64,000 bases of DNA from Alteromonas halophila (GTDB lineage: Bacteria; Pseudomonadota; Gammaproteobacteria; Enterobacterales; Alteromonadaceae). Position numbers and translations under genes: made by a program. The stretch covers positions 372,001-436,000 of the forward strand of contig NZ_BMXP01000002.1 of NCBI RefSeq assembly GCF_014651815.1. Reading direction: 5' to 3'. The notes under the pieces were generated by a model that saw only the letters and a list, made by a program, of their open reading frames with translations, had not been told where the DNA came from and did no database searches. Position 1 is the stretch's first letter; every line of letters starts with the position of its first letter. Shown here piece after piece: positions 29,573 to 38,028 of this stretch.

Positions 29573-30559
29573 TCACCAATTCCCGCCCTGCGGCGACAGG
29601 CTCAGCGGCGGTTCATCCAGTGCCGAGCGCTGCTCTTTTAAGGCCAGTATCTGGTTCTCCCAGTATTTGTCTTCTGCAAACCAGGGAAATGCCCGGGGAA
29701 AGGCGGGATCTTCCCAGCGTCTCGACAACCAGGCCATATAATGCACCATACGCATTGCGCGCAGCGGTTCGATAAGCGCCAGTTCCCGACTGTCGAAGGG
29801 CTGAAATTCTTCATAGGCCTCAAGCAACGTGTCGAGTTGCAGTAGTTGCTGTTGCCGGTCTCCGCTGATCATCATCCACAGATCCTGAATAGCCGGACCC
29901 ATCCGGCAGTCGTCGAGATCAACGAAGGTCGGGCCGTCGCGCCACAATATATTACCGGGGTGGCAGTCGCCATGCAGGCGAATAGGACGGTAGTCGGTAT
30001 ACTGTGCACGGGCACAGTCAATGACCGGATCAAGAATAGCAAAAAAGGCTGTCTTAAGCTGATCAGGAATCAGCTGGCTGTCTTCCAGTGTACCTCGTGA
30101 CGCATCCAGAAAATCCGCCGTGGTAATACTGGGGCGTTCACTGAACGGACGGCTCTGGGCAACGCGGTGAATACGCCCAATAAAGCGGCCCATCCATTCC
30201 AGCTGGTCGAGGTTGTCATTTTCAAACTGACGACCACCCACAGACACAAAGACTGCAAACCGGTACCCCTGCCAGTGGTGAAGCATGGCGCCATCAATCT
30301 CCAGTGGTGCCACAACCGGGATATCCGCATCTGCCAGCTCGCGCGCAAACTGATGCTCTTCATTAATTTGCGCATCGCTCCAGCGTAATGGCCGGTAAAA
30401 CTTAACGACCAGGCGCCGGCCGTCGTCAGCGACAAACTGATACACCCGGTTTTCATAGCTATTCAGTGGCAGCAGGCCGGACTCCGGAAAGATGCCGCAG
30501 TGTTCCAGTGCATCCAGTATCATGCCCGGCCCAAGGCCGGAAAAAGCAAAATCAGACAT
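29573..30559 (-). CDS. srkA: Stress response kinase A (YihE family)
   Basis: The 328-residue product follows the aminoglycoside-phosphotransferase-like kinase fold of SrkA/YihE. It has LNSYENRVYQF near the N-terminus, VVKFYRPLRW with the ATP-binding lysine, the catalytic loop RLHGDCHPGNILW and the metal-binding VDLDDCRMGPAIQDLWM. In E. coli it protects against stress-induced death and is often next to dsbA. Here it follows ccoG with only 2 bases between stop and start, so it is in the ccoG operon and would share its FNR control. Confidence 0.92.
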   Translation of the reverse strand: MSDFAFSGLGPGMILDALEHCGIFPESGLLPLNSYENRVYQFVADDGRRLVVKFYRPLRWSDAQINEEHQFARELADADIPVVAPLEIDGAMLHHWQGYRFAVFVSVGGRQFENDNLDQLEWMGRFIGRIHRVAQSRPFSERPSITTADFLDASRGTLEDSQLIPDQLKTAFFAILDPVIDCARAQYTDYRPIRLHGDCHPGNILWRDGPTFVDLDDCRMGPAIQDLWMMISGDRQQQLLQLDTLLEAYEEFQPFDSRELALIEPLRAMRMVHYMAWLSRRWEDPAFPRAFPWFAEDKYWENQILALKEQRSALDEPPLSLSPQGGNW

Positions 30560-30561
30560 AC

Positions 30562-31992
30562 TCAGCGATACAGGAACTTGCTGGGTTCATCGACCTCTAC
30601 CACACCGCTGTCGGTGCTTTTGGTACGAACATGGAAATAAATTTCAGTCACTGCCTGCTCCAGGTTGTAGGCGTCCGTCGCAACGGAAACCGGCATGCTA
30701 AACACCTCCCCGCCATCAACGGTCACCGTTTGCTCTCCGGTGTAGCGATAGTCAGGCAGCCCTTTTACGGCCACCGTATAGGTATGGGTCTGTTGCGATT
30801 TGTTCAGAATTTTCAGCGTATACACATTTTCGATGAGGCCATCACCGGTCTCACGGTAAAGGGTATTACGGTCGCGAATTATATCGACTTCCAGTGGTAC
30901 CCGCAGCATGATATTGGCCAGTAACAGACCTATCATGATCACAAGGACAATCAGATACCCAAGCAGTTTTGGCCGTAATATGTGGGTTTTACCGCCTGAC
31001 AGCGCTTCTTCAGAGGTAAAGCTGATGAGCCCCTTGGGATACCCCATTTTATCCATGACCCCATTACAGGCATCCACACAGGCACCACAGTTAATACACT
31101 CGTACTGCAGACCGTTGCGAATGTCTATGCCGGTCGGGCAGACCTGCACACACAGGGCACAGTCAATACAATCACCCAGGCCCTTCTCCTTAACCTGATT
31201 ATGCGTGAGTTTACGTGGTCGCGGTCCGCGTTGCTCGCCCCGCTTGGCGTCATAGGCTACGGTGAGTGTATCTTTATCGAACATCACCGACTGAAAACGG
31301 GCATACGGACAGATATGGGTGCACATGATTTCGCGCATATAGCCCGCGTTGCCGTAGGTACATACTGCGAAAAACAGCACTGAAAATGCGGCCCAGAAGC
31401 CGGTGTTAAACGTAAAAAAGTCTATAAACAACGCATCAATGGGCGTGAAGTAACCGACAAAGGTGAGTGATGTCAGCAATGAGACCAGCACCCAGGCAGT
31501 TTGCTTGGCGGTTTTACGCCAGAATTTATCCCAGTCCATTTTGCGTTCATCGAGCTTAATACGTTTGTTACGCGGGCCTTCACATTTTTTTTCAAACCAG
31601 GTGAAAATATAGGTCCAGGTAGTCTGCGGGCACATAAAACCGCACCAGACACGGCCTGCAAACGTGGTCACAAAAAACAGGGCAAACGCCGACACGATGA
31701 AAATGTAGGCCAGTAAGGTCAGATCCTGCGGCCACAGGGTCAGTGAAAAGATGGTGAATCGCTGCTCGGCAATATCAAGTAACACTGCCTGATGGTCGTT
31801 AAACCGAATCCAGGGAATAAGTGCAAACAACGCCAGAAAGAAAAAACCGAAAAAACGGCGGAACGTTTCCAGAGGCCCCTGTACCGCGCGAACATAAATA
31901 CGGTTTCGGTTAGCTGATTTGGCAGCATCCGCTGAGGAAGGTTTGTGGACTTTAACCGGTGCGACATTTTTAACCGGGATCTTTTCGTTCAT
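30562..31992 (-). CDS. ccoG: Cytochrome c oxidase accessory protein CcoG (RdxA/FixG)
   Basis: The 476-residue inner-membrane protein is needed for maturation of cbb3-type oxidase copper/heme centres. Several membrane helices precede GRVWCGFMCPQTTW and ICPYARFQ, and two 4Fe-4S ferredoxin clusters follow: CIDCALCVQVCPTGIDIR and CINCGACVDACNGVMDKMG. An Ig-like periplasmic domain closes the protein. The ATG at 31992 (MNEKIPVKNV) was preferred to a TTG at 32016. The cbb3 structural operon is not in the window. Its promoter has an FNR site. Confidence 0.92.
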   Translation of the reverse strand: MNEKIPVKNVAPVKVHKPSSADAAKSANRNRIYVRAVQGPLETFRRFFGFFFLALFALIPWIRFNDHQAVLLDIAEQRFTIFSLTLWPQDLTLLAYIFIVSAFALFFVTTFAGRVWCGFMCPQTTWTYIFTWFEKKCEGPRNKRIKLDERKMDWDKFWRKTAKQTAWVLVSLLTSLTFVGYFTPIDALFIDFFTFNTGFWAAFSVLFFAVCTYGNAGYMREIMCTHICPYARFQSVMFDKDTLTVAYDAKRGEQRGPRPRKLTHNQVKEKGLGDCIDCALCVQVCPTGIDIRNGLQYECINCGACVDACNGVMDKMGYPKGLISFTSEEALSGGKTHILRPKLLGYLIVLVIMIGLLLANIMLRVPLEVDIIRDRNTLYRETGDGLIENVYTLKILNKSQQTHTYTVAVKGLPDYRYTGEQTVTVDGGEVFSMPVSVATDAYNLEQAVTEIYFHVRTKSTDSGVVEVDEPSKFLYR

Positions 31993-32029
31993 GAGTGACC
32001 AATCCGTTTCTGGCAAGACAGCGCGGGCA

Positions 32030-32070
32030 AGTATAACAAGCGATGCACTTCGTTGTTTAATTTAGATCAA
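32030..32070 (-). promoter_or_regulatory. FNR-dependent class II-type promoter of ccoG-srkA
   Basis: TTAAT-TTAG-ATCAA (32057-32070) matches the FNR/Anr consensus TTGAT-N4-ATCAA with one mismatch. On the reverse strand a -10 box TATACT lies at 32035-32030. If transcription begins near 32023, the site is centred near -41, the class II activator position. The match of site, spacing and target gene (cbb3 maturation) is convincing. Confidence 0.72.
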
Positions 32071-32096
32071 TGTTCGGGGTATGATCGCTGTTTATG

Positions 32097-32120
32097 AACT
32101 TTCAGTCAATACTGAAAGTT
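32097..32120. repeat. Perfect 9-bp inverted repeat between ccoG and the 119-residue gene
   Basis: AACTTTCAG (32097-32105) and CTGAAAGTT (32112-32120) are separated by TCAATA. Both flanking genes point away from it, so it is not an ordinary terminator. It may be an operator or the leader hairpin of the rightward gene. The rest of the ~300-base gap holds only the ccoG promoter. Confidence 0.5.
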
Positions 32121-32292
32121 TTGAAATAGTATGAATTTTATACCTATGACGTGTGGCGCATAAGCATTATTGGTAGGTTTGGGCCAATACCGCAGGTATA
32201 GTAACGATTACGTTTATGAGATCACATACGCACGGTATCAGACAACAGGCAAATTCGTGCAGGTCAGTTCAGCAAGTAGAGGTCAGGCAGTC

Positions 32293-32652
32293 ATGTTTCG
32301 CTGGTTAATCATCCTATCAGAAGTCGTAATACTGATAATGGCGCTGCAGTCTACCTTTGCGCAGTATTTGTTGTCTGATGTGCAGGGAAAAGTGTCCGGC
32401 TGGATTGAACATGTTGCGACTATTCCTGAAAAGGTGGAACTCAGACAGGTTCACGAAGCGATGGCGGGGCCAATGGAAAGCATGCGTCCTTATCAGCGTG
32501 AATACCTGAACGACGTGTTGAAGAACAAAGGCAGTGTTCGCCATTTTCACAAGTATTACTGCAAGGGTGATGACAAAAACCCCTTCGTCAATGGTGCCTC
32601 GCTGCACTACTTCTGTTCACAGATCGAAGCCTCTGAATTACTCACGATTTGA
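32293..32652 (+). CDS. Hypothetical membrane-anchored or exported protein, 119 residues
   Basis: The frame is open from 32170, but the ATG at 32293 directly precedes a hydrophobic segment (MFRWLIILSEVVILIMAL) that looks like a signal anchor or signal peptide. The exported part is charged, with RPYQREYLNDVLKNKG and two cysteines (YYCKGDD, YFCSQIE) that may form a disulfide. I do not recognise the family. It is monocistronic between ccoG and the DUF3016 gene. Confidence 0.6.
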   Translation: MFRWLIILSEVVILIMALQSTFAQYLLSDVQGKVSGWIEHVATIPEKVELRQVHEAMAGPMESMRPYQREYLNDVLKNKGSVRHFHKYYCKGDDKNPFVNGASLHYFCSQIEASELLTI

Positions 32653-32824
32653 CCTACCCTGATAATGAAGGCCAGAGAATATCTGATTAACCGGCCTGCT
32701 CTGCCTGAATAATGAACTGTTCAGGTTTAGTTCAGTAAAAATACATTAAGGTAACGTAAAAGTGCAGATAAAGCTGACGGCTGCTGTCTGTGCTTTGTAA
32801 CTGATACTGAATGTGGAGGTGAAC

Positions 32825-33352
32825 ATGAAACCTGTCTACAGCAAACTGGCCACAGCAGCGCTGCTGTGTTCGCTTGGCACGACACTCCATGCCGCAGAGG
32901 TGAAAGTGACCTGGCAGGAGCCTGATGAATACCGGGATATTGATCCTGCTAATCAGTCCCGGGGGGCGTTCCGAAAACAGGTATTTACTAACCTTGAGGA
33001 ATACTTCAACGAGCTTGCGCAGGACTTACCTGACGATGCGGTCTGGGATATAACCGTTACCAATGTTGATTTGGCCGGGCAGGTCTGGCCCGCGTCATTC
33101 GTGGGCTTCGGCTCTACAGGCGGCGAAGTCAGGCTGATTAAAAGCGTTGATATTCCACGTATAGCTTTTAGCTATACACTGACCAGCGGCAGTGGTGAAG
33201 TAATGAAAAGCGCCGATGTGTCGATAAAGGATATGGGGTTCATGGATGGACTCACGCAACGTAATCACTGGGACAACCTGCGTTATGAAAAGCGGATGCT
33301 GAAAGACTGGTTTAATGAAGAATTAAGCCAGAAACAACTGTCCAGACAATGA
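32825..33352 (+). CDS. DUF3016 family periplasmic protein
   Basis: The ATG at 32825 follows GGAGGTGAAC, an almost ideal ribosome-binding site. The 175-residue precursor has a signal peptide (to HAA) and the DUF3016 features VTWQEPDEYRDIDPANQSR, then RGAFRKQVFTNLEEYF, and a closing WDNLRYEKRMLKDWF. The family is common in Alteromonadales and Xanthomonadales and has no known function. It is followed by two terminator hairpins. Confidence 0.82.
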   Translation: MKPVYSKLATAALLCSLGTTLHAAEVKVTWQEPDEYRDIDPANQSRGAFRKQVFTNLEEYFNELAQDLPDDAVWDITVTNVDLAGQVWPASFVGFGSTGGEVRLIKSVDIPRIAFSYTLTSGSGEVMKSADVSIKDMGFMDGLTQRNHWDNLRYEKRMLKDWFNEELSQKQLSRQ

Positions 33353-33361
33353 ATTTTTTAT

Positions 33362-33390
33362 GACAGTTTATTTAAAACTGTCAGGTCTTT
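33362..33390 (+). terminator. Terminator of the DUF3016 gene
   Basis: GACAGTTT (33362-33369) and AAACTGTC (33375-33382) pair perfectly, followed by a T-run. It begins 10 bases after the stop codon. The 33353-33668 gap holds this hairpin, the next one, and presumably the nuclease promoter. Confidence 0.75.
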
Positions 33391-33414
33391 TTACATCCTA
33401 CCACAATGGAAGCA

Positions 33415-33458
33415 AAACCCACTAAGGCAGAAGGAATAAGCCAAAGTGGGTTTTTTTT
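33415..33458 (+). terminator. Second terminator-like hairpin before the nuclease gene
   Basis: AAACCCACT (33415-33423) and AGTGGGTTT (33445-33453) pair perfectly, with an inner GGC/GCC pair and an eight-T tail. It could be a tandem back-up terminator or a small RNA 3' end. No gene is visible between it and the first hairpin. Confidence 0.7.
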
Positions 33459-33668
33459 CGCTTTCTGCCAGCCCTGCAGGCGTCAGAAAAATTTACAAGA
33501 AAATGGCGCTCGATTTTGTTCAAATCCTCAAGTGTCTGTTTTTAATGAATATTTAATGTATTCCTGAACATCTGGTCAGTGTCAAGAATCTGTCATTTAT
33601 CCCTGTTACGTTTCAGTTCCTTTAGCGCCCCGAATGCGCGCCGAAAATAAATCAAAAAAGGAATGCCC

Positions 33669-36600
33669 ATGAAACTGGCCTATCCCGCACTGCTAACTGC
33701 ACTTGTCAGCAGCACTGGCATGTCGACGCCTGTATTTATTAATGAGTTTCACTACGATAACGCTGGCAGCGACCGTAATGAATTTGTTGAAATTATTGCC
33801 CCACAAGGCACGGATCTGAGTGGCTATCAGCTCATCCGGTACAATGGTGCCAACGGCGAGCCTTATGGCACCGATTCCCTGTCCGGCCTGGTAACCTCGC
33901 TTGGCACAGGCGTAGGCACCTACCTGCTGACATACCCTTCAAATGGAATTCAAAATGGTGCACCCGACGGCCTGGCGCTGGTTAACAGCGCAGGCGAGGT
34001 GATTCAGTTCATCAGTTACGAAGGAACGCTGACTGCCAGCGCTGGGCCGGCGGCCGGAGAAACCAGTGTGGATGTAGGCGTCAGTGAAGACGGTAGTACC
34101 TCAGACAGCATGTCGGTACAGCTACGTGGTGACGGTGCAGACTATACAGACTTTACCTGGACAACCGGCATGGCCACGCAGGGCGATACGAATGAACAGC
34201 AAACTTTCGATTTTAGCCGCGAACCGTTTATCAATGAGCTGCACTATGACAATACCGGCGGTGATGTTGGCGAGTTTATTGAGGTTGCGGCGCAGGCCGG
34301 CACGGACCTGGGCGGCTATACCCTGGAGCTGTATAACGGCAGCAATGGCACACGCTACGAGACCCTCGTATTAAGCGGCGTCGTGCCGAATGAGCAGGCG
34401 GGTATGGGAACCCTGGCTTTCTTTCAGCCCGGTATTCAGAACGGTGCACCGGATGGTGTTGCTCTGATTAACCCTGCTCAGGAGGTGGTGCAGTTCATTA
34501 GCTATGAAGGTACGTTTACCGCATCAGAAGGGACAGCCGCAGGCATGCTCAGCACCGACATCGGTGTCAGTGAAAGCGCTGTTGCCGTTGGCGAATCACT
34601 GCAGCTAGGTGGTGAAGGCAACCGGTATGAAGACTTTTCCTGGCGTGACGCGGCAGCACAGACACCCGGCGAGAAAAATCTTACTCAGGTATTCAGTAAC
34701 ACATCTGATGAAGACGGTGGCGATGACGGTAGTGACAGTGGTACAGGTGACACATCGTTGTTGTTTATCAATGAGTTCCATTATGACGATGTGAGCACAG
34801 ACAATGACGAGTTTGTTGAACTCGCAGGACCTGCCGGTACCGATCTGAGTACTGTCTCTCTGGTTTTTTATAATGGCTCAAATAATAGCGTGTATCGCAC
34901 TGAGCAGCTGTCCGGCGTGATAAGTGAAGCGCCAGACGGCAACGGCTTTGGTGTGACGGTACTGTCGTTACCCACGAATGGCATTCAGAATGGCGGACCT
35001 GATGGTATTGCACTGGTGGCAGACGGGCAGGTGCTTGAATTTATCAGTTATGAGGGGGTCATGACGGCCAGTGGTGGTCCGGCGGATGGCATGACCAGCA
35101 CAGATATCGGCGTTCAGGAGAATGGCGAGGCGGAAGGCTTCTCGTTGCAGCGCACCGGCACGGGCTACAAGCGCTGTACCTTCACCTGGGACGGACCGGT
35201 GGCACAGAGCGCCGGAAGTATCAATGCGGGACAAACCTTCACCGATACCGATGTCAGTGACTGTGACCAGGGGCCTGGCGACGACGGGGATAATGGTGAC
35301 AATAACGCCCAGTTAGGCCAGTGCGGTGAAAACGCAACTCTGATCAGCGCCGTGCAAGGCAATGGCTTTGTCACGCCACTGGAAGGGCAGCAGGTTGTTG
35401 TCGAGGGGATCGTGACGCATGTCGCCCCAGGGCTGGACGGCTTTTATCTGCAGGAGGAAGCCACTGACACTGATAACGATCCGGCCACGTCTGAGGGAGT
35501 GTTTGTGTATGCGCCCGGTGAGTCCGTTTCACAGGGTGCGCAACTCCGCGTACTGGCGACAGCGGGCGAGTACTTCTCCCAGACCCAGTTATCTGATATT
35601 GCAGGAGTGAGCGAGTGTTCAGCGTCCGCAGATACCATCGAACCGACGGCATTGAGTCTGCCGGTGACCTCAGAGGCTGACTTTGAAGCGCTGGAGGGCA
35701 TGCTGGTAGCTAGTGAGCAGGCGCTTACTATTACTGAAACCTACAACTATCAGCGGTTTGGGGAGCTGGGTGTGGCGTCTGAACGATTGTATAACCCCAA
35801 TCAGCTCTATGCACCGCGCAGCGACGAAGCGCAGGCTCTGCGACAAAGCAATGCGCTCAACAGTCTGCTGGTGGATGACAGCGACACGGCGCGCAATCCC
35901 ACGCCGTACCTGCCTCCAAACCTGTCACCGTTTAATACGCTGCGTGCAGGCGATGCACTTAGCAATATTCAGGGTGTCATGGGCTATGGCTTTGACCGTT
36001 ACCGGGTACAGCTGACCGGTTTGCCGGATGTGGTTAACCTTAATCTGCGCAATGAAGCGCCAGTGCTGACAGACGCGGATATGCGCATTGCCAGTTTTAA
36101 CGTGCTTAACCTGTTTAACGGTAATGGCGATGAAAGCGGGTTTCCAACGGCACGTGGAGCAGACACCTACAGCGAATACCAGCGCCAGCTTACTAAGATT
36201 GTAAATGCCATTGTTGCTATTGATGCAGATGTCATCGGATTGATGGAAATAGAAAACGATGGGTATGGTACACAAAGTGCGATTGCACAGCTGGTAAATG
36301 CTCTGAATAGCGAAGTCGGCAGCGACAGCTACGCCTACGTGAATGCGTCGGCGCTGACCAATGATCAGGGCACGCTGGGAACCGATGCCATTGCGGTGGG
36401 TATTATCTATCAGGTAGAGCGTGTCACGCCTTTGAATGCGCCTAAGCTACTGGATAGCAGCAACAGCATTAGCGATGAGCGTGGTGTACTGTTCGATGAT
36501 GGTAAAAACCGTCCGTCGCTGGCTCAGGCCTTTACCCACAGCAGCTCAGGCAAGACCTTTGTGGTTGATGTGAACCATCTTAAATCGAAAGGCTCAGGCT

Positions 36601-37235
36601 GTGGTGCAGGCGATGACGATACCGAGTTCGGCCAGGGCAACTGTAACCTGACCCGGACCCGCGCTGCCCAGGCGCTTGACGCCTGGCTTGGCAGTGAGTT
36701 TGACGCTATGCCGGCGATTATGCTGGGCGATTTGAACGCCTACGCCAAAGAGGATCCCATTCAGGCACTGCTGGATGCCGGCTGGATCGACAGCGCAGCC
36801 ACCGTGTTAGGGGAGTCGGCTTACAGCTACACCTTTGATGGTCAGCTCGGCACGCTGGATTACCTGCTGGTGAACAAGGCGGCCCATGCCTGGCTTACCG
36901 ATGTCACCGAGTGGCACATCAATGCCGATGAATTGTCACTGCTTGATTACAACGAAGAAGACAAGGCGTCATCCCTGCTTAACACACTGGTTTACCGTGC
37001 CTCTGATCACGATCCGGTCATTGCTTCATTTTCACTGCCAGCCGCGCAGGTGCGGGGTGACTGGGATAGCGATGGCGATGTCGATATCAACGATATACGT
37101 GGTCTGATGACCGCAATAGCGGCCAGGCAAGCCATTGATATGGCCTTTGATCTCAATAGTGACGGTGTGGTCAACATGCTGGACATTTACACCCTGTACA
37201 GCCTTTGCACCCGCCAGATGTGCGTTGCTGAATAA
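33669..37235 (+). CDS. ExeM/NucH-type extracellular nuclease with three lamin-tail domains and a C-terminal dockerin-like module
   Basis: The ATG at 33669 has AAAAGGA 7 bases upstream; the ATG at 33663 is too close to it. The 1188-residue precursor has a signal peptide. Three lamin-tail (LTD) domains follow, each beginning FINE[FL]HYD (~residues 22, 188 and 365) and separated by acidic linkers such as DEDGGDDGSDSG. An OB-like segment leads to an endonuclease/exonuclease/phosphatase domain with RIASFNVLNLF, MEIEND (~860), MLGDLNAYAKEDP and RASDHDP (~1112-1115). The last ~60 residues hold two calcium loops, DWDSDGDVDIND (~1131) and DLNSDGVVNMLD (~1161), the duplicated pattern of a type I dockerin. 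It would degrade extracellular DNA. A cohesin-like protein gene follows 22 bases later. Confidence 0.9.
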   Translation: MKLAYPALLTALVSSTGMSTPVFINEFHYDNAGSDRNEFVEIIAPQGTDLSGYQLIRYNGANGEPYGTDSLSGLVTSLGTGVGTYLLTYPSNGIQNGAPDGLALVNSAGEVIQFISYEGTLTASAGPAAGETSVDVGVSEDGSTSDSMSVQLRGDGADYTDFTWTTGMATQGDTNEQQTFDFSREPFINELHYDNTGGDVGEFIEVAAQAGTDLGGYTLELYNGSNGTRYETLVLSGVVPNEQAGMGTLAFFQPGIQNGAPDGVALINPAQEVVQFISYEGTFTASEGTAAGMLSTDIGVSESAVAVGESLQLGGEGNRYEDFSWRDAAAQTPGEKNLTQVFSNTSDEDGGDDGSDSGTGDTSLLFINEFHYDDVSTDNDEFVELAGPAGTDLSTVSLVFYNGSNNSVYRTEQLSGVISEAPDGNGFGVTVLSLPTNGIQNGGPDGIALVADGQVLEFISYEGVMTASGGPADGMTSTDIGVQENGEAEGFSLQRTGTGYKRCTFTWDGPVAQSAGSINAGQTFTDTDVSDCDQGPGDDGDNGDNNAQLGQCGENATLISAVQGNGFVTPLEGQQVVVEGIVTHVAPGLDGFYLQEEATDTDNDPATSEGVFVYAPGESVSQGAQLRVLATAGEYFSQTQLSDIAGVSECSASADTIEPTALSLPVTSEADFEALEGMLVASEQALTITETYNYQRFGELGVASERLYNPNQLYAPRSDEAQALRQSNALNSLLVDDSDTARNPTPYLPPNLSPFNTLRAGDALSNIQGVMGYGFDRYRVQLTGLPDVVNLNLRNEAPVLTDADMRIASFNVLNLFNGNGDESGFPTARGADTYSEYQRQLTKIVNAIVAIDADVIGLMEIENDGYGTQSAIAQLVNALNSEVGSDSYAYVNASALTNDQGTLGTDAIAVGIIYQVERVTPLNAPKLLDSSNSISDERGVLFDDGKNRPSLAQAFTHSSSGKTFVVDVNHLKSKGSGCGAGDDDTEFGQGNCNLTRTRAAQALDAWLGSEFDAMPAIMLGDLNAYAKEDPIQALLDAGWIDSAATVLGESAYSYTFDGQLGTLDYLLVNKAAHAWLTDVTEWHINADELSLLDYNEEDKASSLLNTLVYRASDHDPVIASFSLPAAQVRGDWDSDGDVDINDIRGLMTAIAARQAIDMAFDLNSDGVVNMLDIYTLYSLCTRQMCVAE

Positions 37236-37257
37236 CTAAGAAAACGGAGTATTACCT

Positions 37258-37809
37258 ATGAAAATCTTAACCGCACTATTGTTGCTGCTTGCCAGCGCGA
37301 ATACCTCGGCTGCGATGATAACGCTAGATATCAGTGGCGCTGATGACGCCCTGACAACACCACTGACGCTTTCGGCTATCCTTGATGTAGACGAAGGCAG
37401 CGGTGAAATGGTGGCATTCAGCAGCTTTAATCTTAACGTATTGTTTGACAACACACTGTTTGACTATGTGACTGACAGCGCGTCGTCTTCACTGCCTATG
37501 GGCGTTATTGCTGCGCAAAACCCGGCGGGGGTGGGGGTCACCTATTTCAATTTAGGTGATGTAATGGTGTCGGCAGATACAACCCTGTTCTCACTCCAGC
37601 TGCAGGCGCTTTCGGCAGGTACCACCAGTTTATCGCTAATGCTAAGTGAGCTGTACAGCGGTGGCTTTATGACGCCAGCAATGCCAGTGGTACTGGCGCA
37701 AAACACGGCCAGTCAGCAGGTCACGGTGGCGCAGTCTGTGCCGGTACCACACACGCTGGGACTATTTGTACTCGCGCTTGGCCTGATGCTGCGTCGTTTC
37801 AGACGTTAA
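37258..37809 (+). CDS. Cohesin-like exported protein with PEP-CTERM-type sorting tail
   Basis: The 183-residue precursor has a signal peptide (MKILTALLLLLASANTSA). Residues ~20-160 are beta-rich and follow the order of cohesin domains: LTLSAILDVDEGSG, FSSFNLNVLFDNTLFDYV, TYFNLGDVMVSADTTLFSLQLQA (in parts). The last 23 residues are VPVPHTLGLFVLALGLMLRRFRR in two parts: a VPxP motif, a hydrophobic helix and a basic end, the layout of PEP-CTERM signals handled by exosortase. The canonical PEP reads PVP. The gene follows the dockerin-bearing nuclease by 22 bases, so a docking partnership is likely but inferred. Cohesin assignment is by pattern, not by search. Confidence 0.72.
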   Translation: MKILTALLLLLASANTSAAMITLDISGADDALTTPLTLSAILDVDEGSGEMVAFSSFNLNVLFDNTLFDYVTDSASSSLPMGVIAAQNPAGVGVTYFNLGDVMVSADTTLFSLQLQALSAGTTSLSLMLSELYSGGFMTPAMPVVLAQNTASQQVTVAQSVPVPHTLGLFVLALGLMLRRFRR

Positions 37810-37848
37810 ACCCTTTCCGCTGGCCTTCGCCAGCAGTACGATCCCGTC

Positions 37849-37880
37849 GCCCTCTGACCGCCAGGTCAGGGGGCTTTTTT
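37849..37880 (+). terminator. Terminator of the nuclease-cohesin operon
   Basis: GCCCTCTGACC (37849-37859) and GGTCAGGGGGC (37864-37874) pair with one G-T wobble around GCCA, followed by six T. Confidence 0.85.
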
Positions 37881-38028
37881 CACTAAGTGTGCGCCAGCAC
37901 ATTGATATAATTATAAAAATTTAGACTGCCGATGAAAATAGTTTGCAACATAAAAGTTGGAAATATGTAAATTTTTGATTTATGTTACGACAGGAAGATT
38001 AAAAAAATTTCATTCAGGGATGTATATC

